Shown in pieces: positions 1-5,770 of a stretch of DNA of 11,609 nucleotides. Each line of letters starts with the position of its first letter. The first letter of the stretch is position 1. The notes beneath the pieces were generated by a model. That model saw only the letters and a program-made list of their open reading frames with translations, made no database searches and was not told the DNA's origin. The stretch comes from an uncultured Actinomycetes bacterium. GTDB taxonomy: Bacteria > Actinomycetota > Actinomycetes > S36-B12. The position numbers and the translations under genes are program-made. Where the stretch lies: the NCBI GenBank assembly GCA_937876275.1, contig CALFIA010000374.1:1-11609 (forward strand), given 5' to 3'.

Positions 1-216
1 GCCGGTTACGACATCGAGTTGATCGAGATGGTGCGCCGGGAGATCTCAGTGCCGCTGATCGCCAGCGGTGGCGCGGGCAAGCTGCCTGATTTCGTGCCTG
101 CGGTTCAGGCGGGAGCTGACGCGGTGCTGGCGGCGAGCATCTTTCACTTCGGCACGCTCTCGATCGCCGAGGTCAAGGGCGAGCTCGCTGCTTCAGGCTT
201 CCCCGTCCGCCTCTAG
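1..216 (+). CDS. hisF: Imidazole glycerol phosphate synthase cyclase subunit HisF (3' end only)
   Basis: The window opens inside this gene; 71 C-terminal residues remain before the TAG stop. HisF is the cyclase half of the HisF-HisH enzyme: it uses ammonia from HisH to turn PRFAR into imidazole glycerol phosphate and AICAR in the cytoplasm. The visible part holds the two C-terminal phosphate-binding elements of the (beta/alpha)8 barrel, the loop IASGGAGKLPDF and the helix start ADAVLAASIFHFG, which are strongly characteristic of HisF. The catalytic aspartates lie upstream of the window and cannot be checked. hisI follows after 45 bases. Assignment is by recognition of the C-terminal motifs; the related HisA/PriA barrel lacks the FHFG ending. 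Confidence 0.95.
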   Translation, partial: AGYDIELIEMVRREISVPLIASGGAGKLPDFVPAVQAGADAVLAASIFHFGTLSIAEVKGELAASGFPVRL

Positions 217-220
217 AGAG

Positions 221-240
221 GCGAGGATTCGTCTCCTCGT
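221..240 (+). other. Short hairpin between hisF and hisI
   Basis: CGAGGA (222-227) pairs perfectly with TCCTCG (234-239) across a six-base TTCGTC loop, and a G-T wobble can be added at 221/240. No T-run follows, so it is not a classical intrinsic terminator. It could pause or stabilise the 3' end of hisF RNA. It lies just upstream of the possible hisI -10 hexamer. Its function is inferred only from position. Confidence 0.35.
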
Positions 241-249
241 GCTTCACGG

Positions 250-255
250 CAGAAT
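250..255 (+). promoter_or_regulatory. Possible -10 hexamer for a leaderless hisI transcript
   Basis: CAGAAT ends exactly six bases before the hisI ATG. It keeps the A at position 2 and the T at position 6 of the actinobacterial TANNNT -10 element. No convincing -35 element or Shine-Dalgarno sequence is visible before this ATG. The first base deviates from consensus, so this is weaker than the similar sites before the DUF2752 gene and trpC. Confidence 0.35.
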
Positions 256-261
256 GAGCCC

Positions 262-603
262 ATGTCCGCAGACTTCATCGATCGGGTGAACTTCAACGAT
301 CTGGGCCTGGTTCCCGCGATCGCCCAGCAATGGGATACCCATGAGGTGCTGATGATGGCGTGGATGGATGCCTCGGCCCTCGAGCGCACTCTGGCCACCG
401 GTGAGGCCACCTATTACTCCCGCAGCCGCGGTGAGCAGTGGGTCAAGGGGCTGACCTCGGGTAATCGCCAGTTCGTGCGCGAAGTGCGCCTCGACTGCGA
501 TGGCGACACCCTTCTTCTCCTGGTCGACCAGACCGGTGGCGCCTGCCACACCGGTGATCGCACCTGCTTCGATGCCATCTCGCTGACGATCGCGGGCCAG
601 TGA
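262..603 (+). CDS. hisI: Phosphoribosyl-AMP cyclohydrolase HisI
   Basis: The product is 113 residues, the usual size of a stand-alone HisI not fused to the HisE pyrophosphohydrolase. It opens the purine ring of phosphoribosyl-AMP in the third step of histidine synthesis. The core is intact: MMAWMD (31-36), the substrate-site stretch YYSRSRGEQWVKGLTSGN (51-68), the metal-binding D78-C79-D80-G-D82, and GGACHTGDRTC (92-102). Cys79, Cys95 and Cys102 match the family's zinc ligands, and Asp78, Asp80 and Asp82 its magnesium ligands. The ATG at 262 gives the normal N-terminus. There is no clear Shine-Dalgarno sequence; a -10-like hexamer six bases upstream hints at leaderless expression. The stop overlaps the trpE GTG start by four bases, so the two are translationally coupled. 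Confidence 0.97.
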   Translation: MSADFIDRVNFNDLGLVPAIAQQWDTHEVLMMAWMDASALERTLATGEATYYSRSRGEQWVKGLTSGNRQFVREVRLDCDGDTLLLLVDQTGGACHTGDRTCFDAISLTIAGQ

Positions 604-2186
604 CTATCCCTATGGGAGTCGTGACTCCCGACCTTGACTCCTTCCGGGCCTTGGCCCAATCGCGCCGTGTGATCCCTGTCGTTCGCCGTTTGCTGGCTGA
701 TGGCCAGAGCGCGATCGGGCTGTTCCGCACACTGTGCGGTGACCGTGCCGGCACGTTCTTGCTCGAATCGGCCGAGCAAGGGCGTTCGTGGTCGCGCTAC
801 TCGTTCATCGGCGTGCGCTGCGCCGCGATGCTCACCGAGCGTGATGGTCGCGCTGTCTGGCTCGGTCGTGCTCCGCATGGCGTACCCGAGGGCGATGTTC
901 CGGTCGAGGTGCTGCGTGATGCGATCGAACTGCTGCACACCCAGCCGATCGAAGGCCTGCCGCCACTTACCGGTGGCATGGTCGGCTACCTCGCCTATGA
1001 CGCCGTGCGCAGCTGGGAACGCATCCCCGATGCGAACCCCGATGAGCTCGGCATTCCCGACATGTCGTTCCTGCTGGCAACCGATCTTGCCGTTGTCGAT
1101 CATGCTGATGGCTCGATCATGCTGATCGCCAATGCGATCAACTACGACGACTCCGATGCCAATGTCGATGCGGCCTGGGCCGATGCGGTCGCTCGCCTGG
1201 ATGCGATGGAGTCGGCACTGGGTGCTGCGGCTCCTGCAACGGTTGTCTCCTTTGACAGCGCCGCGGTGCCTGTCGTGACGGCATCGACCGTGCATGCGGA
1301 CTATCTCGCAGCGGTCGACACCGCGAAGGAGTACATCCGCGCGGGCGATGCCTTCCAGATCGTGCTGTCGCAGCGGTTCAGCACGCCATGCCCGGCTCCG
1401 GCACTCGATGTGTACCGCATCCTGCGCACCACGAACCCGAGCCCGTACATGTATCTGCTGCGCCTGCCGGTTGACGATGGTGTCGTGGCTGACGAGGCCG
1501 CGGGGCGACTCTCCGATTCGGTGGCATTCGAGATTGTCGGCTCATCGCCGGAAGCGCTCGTCACGGTTCGCAATGCGCATGTGGTCGTGCATCCGATTGC
1601 GGGCACCCGCCCGCGTGGGGCGTCAGTTGAAGATGACGCTGCTCTGGCTGACGACATGCTGGCTGACGAGAAGGAGCGCGCCGAGCACCTCATGCTCGTT
1701 GATCTCGCCCGCAATGACATCGGTCGCGTCTGCGCACCAGGCACGGTGAATGTCGTTGAGTTCATGCAGGTCGAGCGCTACTCACACGTGATGCATCTCG
1801 TATCGACCGTCACCGGCACCTTGGAGCCGTCGTCATCGGCCTATGACGCGCTCGCGGCGACCTTCCCCGCCGGAACCCTGTCGGGTGCGCCGAAGCCGCG
1901 TGCGATGGAGATCATCGACGAGCTCGAGCCGCTGCGCCGCAATCTCTATGGCGGCTGCGTTGGCTACTTCGACTTCGCTGGCAACGTCGACATGGCGATC
2001 GCGATTCGCACCGCGGTGCTCAAGGATTCCGTGGCCTATGTGCAGGCAGGTGCTGGCATCGTCCTCGACTCGGTTCCCGAGAGCGAGGCCGCTGAGTGCT
2101 CGAACAAGGCTGCTGCCGTGCTTCGTGCTGTGGCAATCGCCGCGACCATGCACCCGAGTCGGAGTGCTGATGCCGCGCACCTATAG
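600..2186 (+). CDS. trpE: Anthranilate synthase component I TrpE
   Basis: TrpE converts chorismate to anthranilate with ammonia from a TrpG-type glutaminase, the committed step of tryptophan synthesis. The 528-residue product has the full chorismate-binding fold. LLES (54-57), within a block ending SWSRYSFIG, is the tryptophan feedback site. Next come NPSPYMY (279-285), IVGSSPEAL (312-320), PIAGTRPRG (332-340), DEKERAEHLMLVDLARND (356-373), PAGTLSGAPK (423-432) and GAGIVLDSVPESE (484-496). A stretch rich in acidic residues at about 291-310, between the YLLRLP and EIVGSSPE strands, looks like an insertion relative to actinobacterial TrpE as I remember it. The start is GTG 600 in a GTGA overlap with the hisI stop. 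ATG 612, in frame four codons later, is an alternative; neither has a good Shine-Dalgarno sequence. No trpG or trpD lies in the window. Confidence 0.97.
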   Translation: MTIPMGVVTPDLDSFRALAQSRRVIPVVRRLLADGQSAIGLFRTLCGDRAGTFLLESAEQGRSWSRYSFIGVRCAAMLTERDGRAVWLGRAPHGVPEGDVPVEVLRDAIELLHTQPIEGLPPLTGGMVGYLAYDAVRSWERIPDANPDELGIPDMSFLLATDLAVVDHADGSIMLIANAINYDDSDANVDAAWADAVARLDAMESALGAAAPATVVSFDSAAVPVVTASTVHADYLAAVDTAKEYIRAGDAFQIVLSQRFSTPCPAPALDVYRILRTTNPSPYMYLLRLPVDDGVVADEAAGRLSDSVAFEIVGSSPEALVTVRNAHVVVHPIAGTRPRGASVEDDAALADDMLADEKERAEHLMLVDLARNDIGRVCAPGTVNVVEFMQVERYSHVMHLVSTVTGTLEPSSSAYDALAATFPAGTLSGAPKPRAMEIIDELEPLRRNLYGGCVGYFDFAGNVDMAIAIRTAVLKDSVAYVQAGAGIVLDSVPESEAAECSNKAAAVLRAVAIAATMHPSRSADAAHL

Positions 2187-2727
2187 GAACGCGATTGTCG
2201 CGCTGATCATCGGTGCCGTACTGCTGCTGCTCGGCTACTCGATGCCGTGGGCAACGGTGGCGATCCCGATGGTGACCGGAGGGCCGGCCTCGACTCAGGT
2301 CGAACTCAGCGGCCACGACATTGCCTCGCTTGCCTCGATGGCGGGCTGGCTGGCTGCTGCCGGGCTTGCCGGCATCATCGCCACCCGTACCTGGGGCCGG
2401 ATGCTCATCGGCGCCATCGTCGCTCTGGCCGGTGCCGGCTCGCTGGTGGCAGTTGCCTGGTTTGCCGTGGCCTCGGCCGGTCTGGTGAAGGCAGCGGCCG
2501 AGTCTCATGCCGGAGAGGCCCTCAGTGATCTCGGCGATTACTCGATCACCTGGTGGTGGATCCCGACCTTGCTGGGCTCACTCCTCGTGCTGGCTGCGGG
2601 CCTGCTGACCTGCGCCCGTGGGCGCACCTGGCCCGGTCTGGGCCGCAAGTACGAGCGTTCGACGACACGCCAGCTCACCGACTGGCAGGCCCTCGATCAA
2701 GGGCAGGATCCGACTCTCGAGGCGTGA
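2170..2727 (+). CDS. Trp-associated (trp operon) four-helix membrane protein, TIGR02234/Trp_oprn_chp type
   Basis: The 185-residue integral membrane protein belongs to the family found almost only next to actinobacterial trp genes; its function is unknown. Four hydrophobic segments lie at about 8-24, 54-72, 78-100 and 131-149. The conserved loop after helix 1 starts MPW (25-27). The cytoplasmic tail has the family pattern R-T-W-P-G-L-G-R-K-Y-E-R (152-163) and ends in WQALDQGQDPT, close to the WDALDRGEDPT ending I associate with the family. The ATG at 2170 is chosen because GGAG (2161-2164) lies five bases upstream, and it overlaps the trpE end by 17 bases, implying coupling. The frame stays open far upstream inside trpE, but that part is out-of-frame shadow. 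Three consecutive TGG codons encode W128-W130. The location next to trpE suggests a role in tryptophan or aromatic handling, but this is not demonstrated. Confidence 0.9.
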   Translation: MPRTYRNAIVALIIGAVLLLLGYSMPWATVAIPMVTGGPASTQVELSGHDIASLASMAGWLAAAGLAGIIATRTWGRMLIGAIVALAGAGSLVAVAWFAVASAGLVKAAAESHAGEALSDLGDYSITWWWIPTLLGSLLVLAAGLLTCARGRTWPGLGRKYERSTTRQLTDWQALDQGQDPTLEA

Positions 2728-2786
2728 TCGGTCGTGTGATGCATGCCTCGCACCGCGCGACAGTAGATGGAGATAGGCCATCTGCT

Positions 2787-2792
2787 TAGATT
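2787..2792 (+). promoter_or_regulatory. Probable -10 element for a leaderless HGxxPAAW transcript
   Basis: TAGATT fits TANNNT and ends five bases before the ATG at 2798. A TG at 2783-2784 lies two bases upstream of it, resembling an extended -10. No Shine-Dalgarno sequence sits at usable distance; the nearest purine run, GGAGA at 2769-2773, is about 24 bases away. The gene therefore probably has its own promoter in the 70-base gap after the Trp-associated membrane protein gene, with RNA starting at or near the A of the ATG. Confidence 0.5.
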
Positions 2793-2797
2793 GCGCC

Positions 2798-3016
2798 ATG
2801 GCCAACGAGCATCATGACGATCACGGTTCGACTCCCGCTGCCTGGACGACTGTCATCCTGGTGACGATCGCGTTCATCGTCGGCACACTCGCTGTCGTGC
2901 TTGGTAACTGGGTGATGTTCTGGGTCGGCGCCGGAATCCTCGTCCTCGGTGCAATCGTCGGCAAGATCATGGCGATGGCCGGCCTCGGCAAGAAGAAGAC
3001 CCCCGCGCACGCCTAG
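2798..3016 (+). CDS. Small HGxxPAAW-family membrane protein
   Basis: The 72-residue protein begins with a His- and Asp-rich segment carrying HGSTPAAW (residues 9-16), the signature that names this actinobacterial family. Two hydrophobic helices follow, roughly 17-36 and 38-59, and then a basic C-terminus GKKK. A short two-helix membrane protein with both ends on the same side is the simplest reading. The family is of unknown function and typically sits near trp genes in Actinobacteria, as here. The ATG at 2798 is the natural start because it gives the complete signature; it has no Shine-Dalgarno sequence and a -10-like hexamer directly before it. The histidine cluster H5, H6, H9 could bind metal, but that is speculation. 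Confidence 0.88.
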   Translation: MANEHHDDHGSTPAAWTTVILVTIAFIVGTLAVVLGNWVMFWVGAGILVLGAIVGKIMAMAGLGKKKTPAHA

Positions 3017-3072
3017 TTCGGCTCGATTGCGCGGAGTGCTGCGCCATCCGTGAATCCTTACGCGGACCGAAC
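3016..3072 (+). other. Possible branched RNA structure after the HGxxPAAW gene
   Basis: GTTCGG (3016-3021) is complementary to CCGAAC (3067-3072). Between these arms two short stems are possible: GCGC 3029-3032 with 3041-3044, and TCCG 3047-3050 with CGGA 3063-3066. No T-run follows. It may mark the 3' end of the upstream unit before the two-component genes. The stems are short and could be chance in GC-rich DNA. The rest of the 122-base gap shows only the weak -10-like site listed separately. Confidence 0.25.
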
Positions 3073-3126
3073 ACTTTCCTGACTGCCACCCGACCACGTC
3101 GCGTGCGCACCCTCGTGCATTCATGA

Positions 3127-3132
3127 CACAGT
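3127..3132 (+). promoter_or_regulatory. Weak -10-like hexamer before the response regulator
   Basis: CACAGT ends exactly six bases before the GTG at 3139 and keeps the A2 and T6 positions of TANNNT. The start codon has no clear Shine-Dalgarno sequence; the only G run, GTGGG at 3131-3135, ends three bases from the start. This supports leaderless expression of the two-component operon, but the hexamer is a poor match and could be chance. Confidence 0.3.
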
Positions 3133-3138
3133 GGGCAT

Positions 3139-3819
3139 GTGGAATCCGTCAAGGGGCTGGTGCTCGTCGTCGAAGACGAGCGAGCGATTTCCGATCTGCT
3201 GCGCATGTACCTCTCACGCGAGGGATTCGGCGTTCATGTTGAGTCTGACGGCGTGGCCGGCCTCGCGGCTGCACGCAACCTTCACCCCGTCGCGATCATC
3301 CTTGACGTAGGGCTTCCGGGCATTGATGGCACGGAGGTGTGCCGCCAACTGCGGGCCGACAACGACTGGGTTCCCGTGCTGTTCTGCACCGCTCGCGACG
3401 ACGAAGTCGATCGCGTACTCGGCCTCGAGCTCGGTGCCGATGACTACGTCACCAAGCCCTTTAGCCCGCGTGAGGTCGTCGCGCGGGTGAAGTCGGTCGT
3501 ACGGCGGGCCACTCGCGCGCAGATGGGCGAAGGTCCGCTCGAGCTCGGAGAGATCTCACTCGACCAGGTCACCCGTCGCGCCACGGTCGCGGGGGAGCCC
3601 CTCGATCTCACCGCGACTGAATTCGATCTGCTCGCTCACCTGATGAGCAATCCCGGTCGTGTCTACAGCCGCGAGCAGCTGCTTGCCGAGGTGTGGGGCT
3701 ATGCCGCAATCGTGGGCACGCGCACCGTTGACGTGCACGTGGCTCAGGTGCGCGCCAAGCTCGGAGATCACAGCCTGATTCGCACTGTGCGCGGTGTCGG
3801 CTACTCCGCGGAATTGTGA
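3139..3819 (+). CDS. OmpR/PhoB-type response regulator
   Basis: The 226-residue protein has an N-terminal receiver domain (about 6-120) and a C-terminal winged-helix DNA-binding domain (about 132-226). Receiver landmarks are present: acidic pair E12-D13, phosphoacceptor D56 in IILDVGLPG, T84, and K106 in VTKPF. The output domain shows the OmpR pattern LTATEFDLLAHLMSNPGRVYSREQLL (157-182), a recognition-helix region TRTVDVHVAQVRAKL (194-208) and the closing wing IRTVRGVGY (214-222). It is expected to act as a phosphorylation-controlled transcription factor in the cytoplasm. The start is GTG 3139; the overlapping ATG at 3137 is out of frame. The cognate kinase begins ten bases after the stop. 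Its target genes are unknown, and its presence among trp genes does not prove that it controls them. Confidence 0.95.
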   Translation: MESVKGLVLVVEDERAISDLLRMYLSREGFGVHVESDGVAGLAAARNLHPVAIILDVGLPGIDGTEVCRQLRADNDWVPVLFCTARDDEVDRVLGLELGADDYVTKPFSPREVVARVKSVVRRATRAQMGEGPLELGEISLDQVTRRATVAGEPLDLTATEFDLLAHLMSNPGRVYSREQLLAEVWGYAAIVGTRTVDVHVAQVRAKLGDHSLIRTVRGVGYSAEL

Positions 3820-3829
3820 GTAACTCCCG

Positions 3830-5206
3830 ATGAGTCACGAGGGGATCTCCGAGCGCCAGAGCATCGTCACCCGCACTGTTCTGATGACCAGTGCGATTGC
3901 CGCGCTCGCCATCGTGATCGCCGGGCTCATCTCGTATCCGCTCGTGCGCTCGACCGCCTTGAGTCAGGCACATGGTTCGCTGGCACGCCTGGCTGATCTC
4001 ACGGTCTCGGCACTGAACCAGGACTCACTTCAAGCCGGCCACAACGAGCCGCTTCCGCGACCCTTGGCCGAGACACTGCAGGCCGAGGATGTCACCGGCT
4101 ACATCGTGATGATGTCGGGCGCTGAGGTTCCCGGTCTCACGGCATCGCAAGTACAACGCGTCCTTGCGGGCTTCCCGGTCACGACCGAGGGCCGCGCCAA
4201 CGGCGTCGAGGTACTCGTCGAGGCCCGACCGATCGGCATGAACATGGCCGTGGTGCTCGAGCAGCCGGTGTCGGTAGTCGGCGTCACTGCCATCGACGTC
4301 ATACGACGAGTCGTCATCGCCTTGTTCCTCGGTCTTCTCATCGCCATTCCGATTGGCTACGTGGCCGCTCGTCGACTGACGCGACCACTTCGCGCCGCAC
4401 GCGATGCTGCCAACGAGATGGCGCAGGGTGCTCGCGATGTTCGACTCGAACCGGAAGGCCCGCAGGAGATTGCCGAGATCGCGGTCTCGCTCAATCGACT
4501 GAGCCGGGCGCTTTCTGTCTCCGAAGGTCGCCAGCGCGACTTCCTGCTCTCGGTCTCGCATGAGCTGCGCACTCCGCTCACTGCCGTCAAGGGCTACGCG
4601 GAGGCGATGGCCGATGGCGTGGTGCCTGCAGATGAAGTCGAGCGCACTGCGCAGACCGTTGTCGCGGAAGCCGAACGACTCGATCGACTTGTCACCGACC
4701 TTCTTGATCTCGCGCGACTTGGCGCCGTCGACTTCCGGGTGAATCCCGTCGAGACTGACCTCGACGAACTCGTAGCAGACGCTGCACTGGTGTGGTCCGA
4801 TCGTGCGGCCAAGCATGACGTCGAGCTTCGGGTCGAGCGCCCTGAGTCGCCCTTGCTGATCACCACTGATCCGATGCGCGCTCGCCAGATTCTCGACAAC
4901 CTCGCCGAGAATGCCCTGCGCGTCTCGCCGGCCGGTTCGGTGATCGTCCTGGCCGTGCGCGCTGACGAGGCGGGCGCGATTCTCGAGGTGCGCGACAGCG
5001 GGCCGGGGCTGACCGAGGATGACGTCAGTGTCGCCTTCGAGCCCGGCGTGCTGCATGAGCGATACCGCGGAGTCCGACCGGTCGGCACCGGTCTGGGTCT
5101 GGCCCTGGTGGGCAAGCTTGCCGATGGGCTCGGCGGATCCGCGGAAGCAGGTGCGGCGCTCGAGGGAGGTGCCCGATTCACGGTGCACCTGCCGGTGGCG
5201 ACGTAG
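3830..5206 (+). CDS. HAMP-containing sensor histidine kinase
   Basis: This 458-residue kinase is the partner of the preceding regulator. It has a first membrane helix at about 20-39, an extracytoplasmic sensor region of about 120 residues (40-158) with no family I recognise, and a second helix at about 159-180. A HAMP linker (about 180-231) leads to the dimerisation domain with the H-box SVSHELRTPL, phosphoacceptor H244. The ATPase domain has the N-box QILDNLAENALRVSP (N357, N361), the G1 box DSGPG (389-393) and the G2 box GTGLGL (419-424), so it should be active. The ATG at 3830 follows the regulator stop by ten bases with no good Shine-Dalgarno sequence, so it may depend on coupling. Its TAG stop forms part of the -10-like hexamer of the next gene. 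Confidence 0.94.
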   Translation: MSHEGISERQSIVTRTVLMTSAIAALAIVIAGLISYPLVRSTALSQAHGSLARLADLTVSALNQDSLQAGHNEPLPRPLAETLQAEDVTGYIVMMSGAEVPGLTASQVQRVLAGFPVTTEGRANGVEVLVEARPIGMNMAVVLEQPVSVVGVTAIDVIRRVVIALFLGLLIAIPIGYVAARRLTRPLRAARDAANEMAQGARDVRLEPEGPQEIAEIAVSLNRLSRALSVSEGRQRDFLLSVSHELRTPLTAVKGYAEAMADGVVPADEVERTAQTVVAEAERLDRLVTDLLDLARLGAVDFRVNPVETDLDELVADAALVWSDRAAKHDVELRVERPESPLLITTDPMRARQILDNLAENALRVSPAGSVIVLAVRADEAGAILEVRDSGPGLTEDDVSVAFEPGVLHERYRGVRPVGTGLGLALVGKLADGLGGSAEAGAALEGGARFTVHLPVAT

Positions 5207-5209
5207 TCT
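5204..5209 (+). promoter_or_regulatory. Probable -10 element for a leaderless DUF2752 transcript
   Basis: TAGTCT matches TANNNT and ends exactly six bases before the ATG at 5216; its first three bases are the stop codon of the kinase. The ATG has no adjacent Shine-Dalgarno sequence. GGAGG at 5165-5169 lies inside the kinase gene, far too distant. No -35 element is recognisable. Transcription from here would begin at the ATG. Confidence 0.45.
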
Positions 5210-5215
5210 GGCCTG

Positions 5216-5683
5216 ATGAGCACCGAGGTGGCCGAGCGCGAGGTCGCGATGGCGGAGCGAGTCGACACTCGCTCGCGTGGCCGTCGGCTGGTGGCACCCC
5301 TGCTCACGGCCGGCATCACGGTGGGCGCCCTGGGCTACCTCTTCGCGGTGAATCCCAATGAGCCCGGTCATTACCCGCTATGCCCGACCAAGGCACTTTT
5401 CGGAATCGACTGCCCGGGCTGCGGCTGCATGCGGGGTCTGTATTCGCTGACCCATGGCGATATCGCCGGAGCTGCCGACCACAACCTCCTGCTCCTGCTG
5501 TTCGTGCCTTTCGCGATCGTGCTGTGGCTGCGCTGGATGATGCGTGCCTGGCGTGGGGTCACTCCCGCAGTGAGCATGCGGAGCTTCCGGATGCGCAACC
5601 GCGCGATGATCATCGTCCTCATCGCGATTCTCGCCTTCGGAGTCGTGCGCAACTTCGTGCCGTATCTCGGCTCGGGCGCCTGA
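5216..5683 (+). CDS. DUF2752 membrane protein
   Basis: The 155-residue protein has a charged N-terminus, a hydrophobic helix at about 26-44, then the DUF2752 core from NPNEPGHYPLCP (46-57) through LFGIDCPGCGCMRG (61-74) to GDIAGAADHNLL (81-92). Further helices lie at about 88-106 and 130-145. The cysteines C56, C66, C69 and C71 form a compact cluster, fitting a metal- or disulfide-related function at the membrane surface, but the family has no established role. DUF2752 genes commonly sit beside trpC in Actinobacteria, and this one is 87 bases upstream of trpC. The start at ATG 5216 is supported by the family-like length and the upstream hexamer. No alternative family fits the CPGCG-x-R pattern as well. 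Confidence 0.88.
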   Translation: MSTEVAEREVAMAERVDTRSRGRRLVAPLLTAGITVGALGYLFAVNPNEPGHYPLCPTKALFGIDCPGCGCMRGLYSLTHGDIAGAADHNLLLLLFVPFAIVLWLRWMMRAWRGVTPAVSMRSFRMRNRAMIIVLIAILAFGVVRNFVPYLGSGA

Positions 5684-5735
5684 TCGTCCCGAGCACCGCC
5701 GACTCATTAGCGGTCCTCGTCCCGAGCACCGCCGA
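5684..5735 (+). repeat. Perfect 19-base direct repeat upstream of trpC
   Basis: TCGTCCCGAGCACCGCCGA occurs at 5684-5702 and again at 5717-5735, start to start 33 bases, about three helical turns, with 14 unrelated bases between. It begins directly after the DUF2752 stop codon and ends 23 bases before the proposed trpC -10 hexamer. GCTCGGG at 5670-5676, inside the DUF2752 gene, is complementary to CCCGAGC in either copy (5688-5694 or 5721-5727). Equal facing on the helix suits paired protein sites; a local tandem duplication is the dull alternative. Confidence 0.85.
5710..5732 (+). promoter_or_regulatory. Imperfect palindrome, candidate operator or RNA hairpin before trpC
   Basis: GCGGT-C-CTCG (5710-5719) is the inverted complement of CGAG-C-ACCGC (5723-5732) apart from one central C-C mismatch, leaving a three-base TCC centre. 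The right half falls within the second copy of the 19-base repeat; the left half has no counterpart before the first copy. As DNA it could be a dimer operator 27-49 bases upstream of the proposed -10; as RNA it could end DUF2752 transcription, though no T-run follows. No Trp-codon-rich leader peptide is present in this spacer. Confidence 0.45.
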
Positions 5736-5758
5736 AAGGCGCCCTCGCTGAGCACAGA

Positions 5759-5764
5759 TACCCT
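5759..5764 (+). promoter_or_regulatory. Probable -10 element for a leaderless trpC transcript
   Basis: TACCCT fits TANNNT and ends exactly six bases before the trpC ATG at 5771. There is no Shine-Dalgarno sequence before that ATG, unlike trpB, trpA and the MauE-like gene, which all have one. The surrounding spacer with repeat and dyad supports a regulated promoter here, making trpCBA a separate transcription unit from trpE. No clear -35 element is seen. Confidence 0.5.
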
Positions 5765-5770
5765 TGTCCT

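Noticed and set aside
217..261. Tryptophan attenuator leader before hisI-trpE
   Set aside because: No TGG codon run or leader peptide exists here, and trpE overlaps hisI with no space for an attenuator. The trpC spacer likewise has no TGG codons.
612..614. ATG 612 as the trpE start
   Set aside because: Possible, but the GTGA overlap with hisI fits the coupling seen in the other junctions; the four-codon difference does not alter the call.
414..1295. 293-codon open frame on the minus strand across hisI and trpE
   Set aside because: Shadow of two well-supported genes; its translation is rich in Arg, His, Asp and Gly with no recognisable motif.
1843..2169. Upstream extension of the Trp-associated membrane protein within trpE
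   Set aside because: The extension is out-of-frame trpE sequence, very rich in Arg and Ser; the Shine-Dalgarno sequence and family length support ATG 2170.
4025..5371. 448-codon open frame on the minus strand across the histidine kinase
   Set aside because: It lies opposite a kinase with all catalytic boxes intact, its translation shows no domain, and long antisense frames are expected from third-position GC bias.
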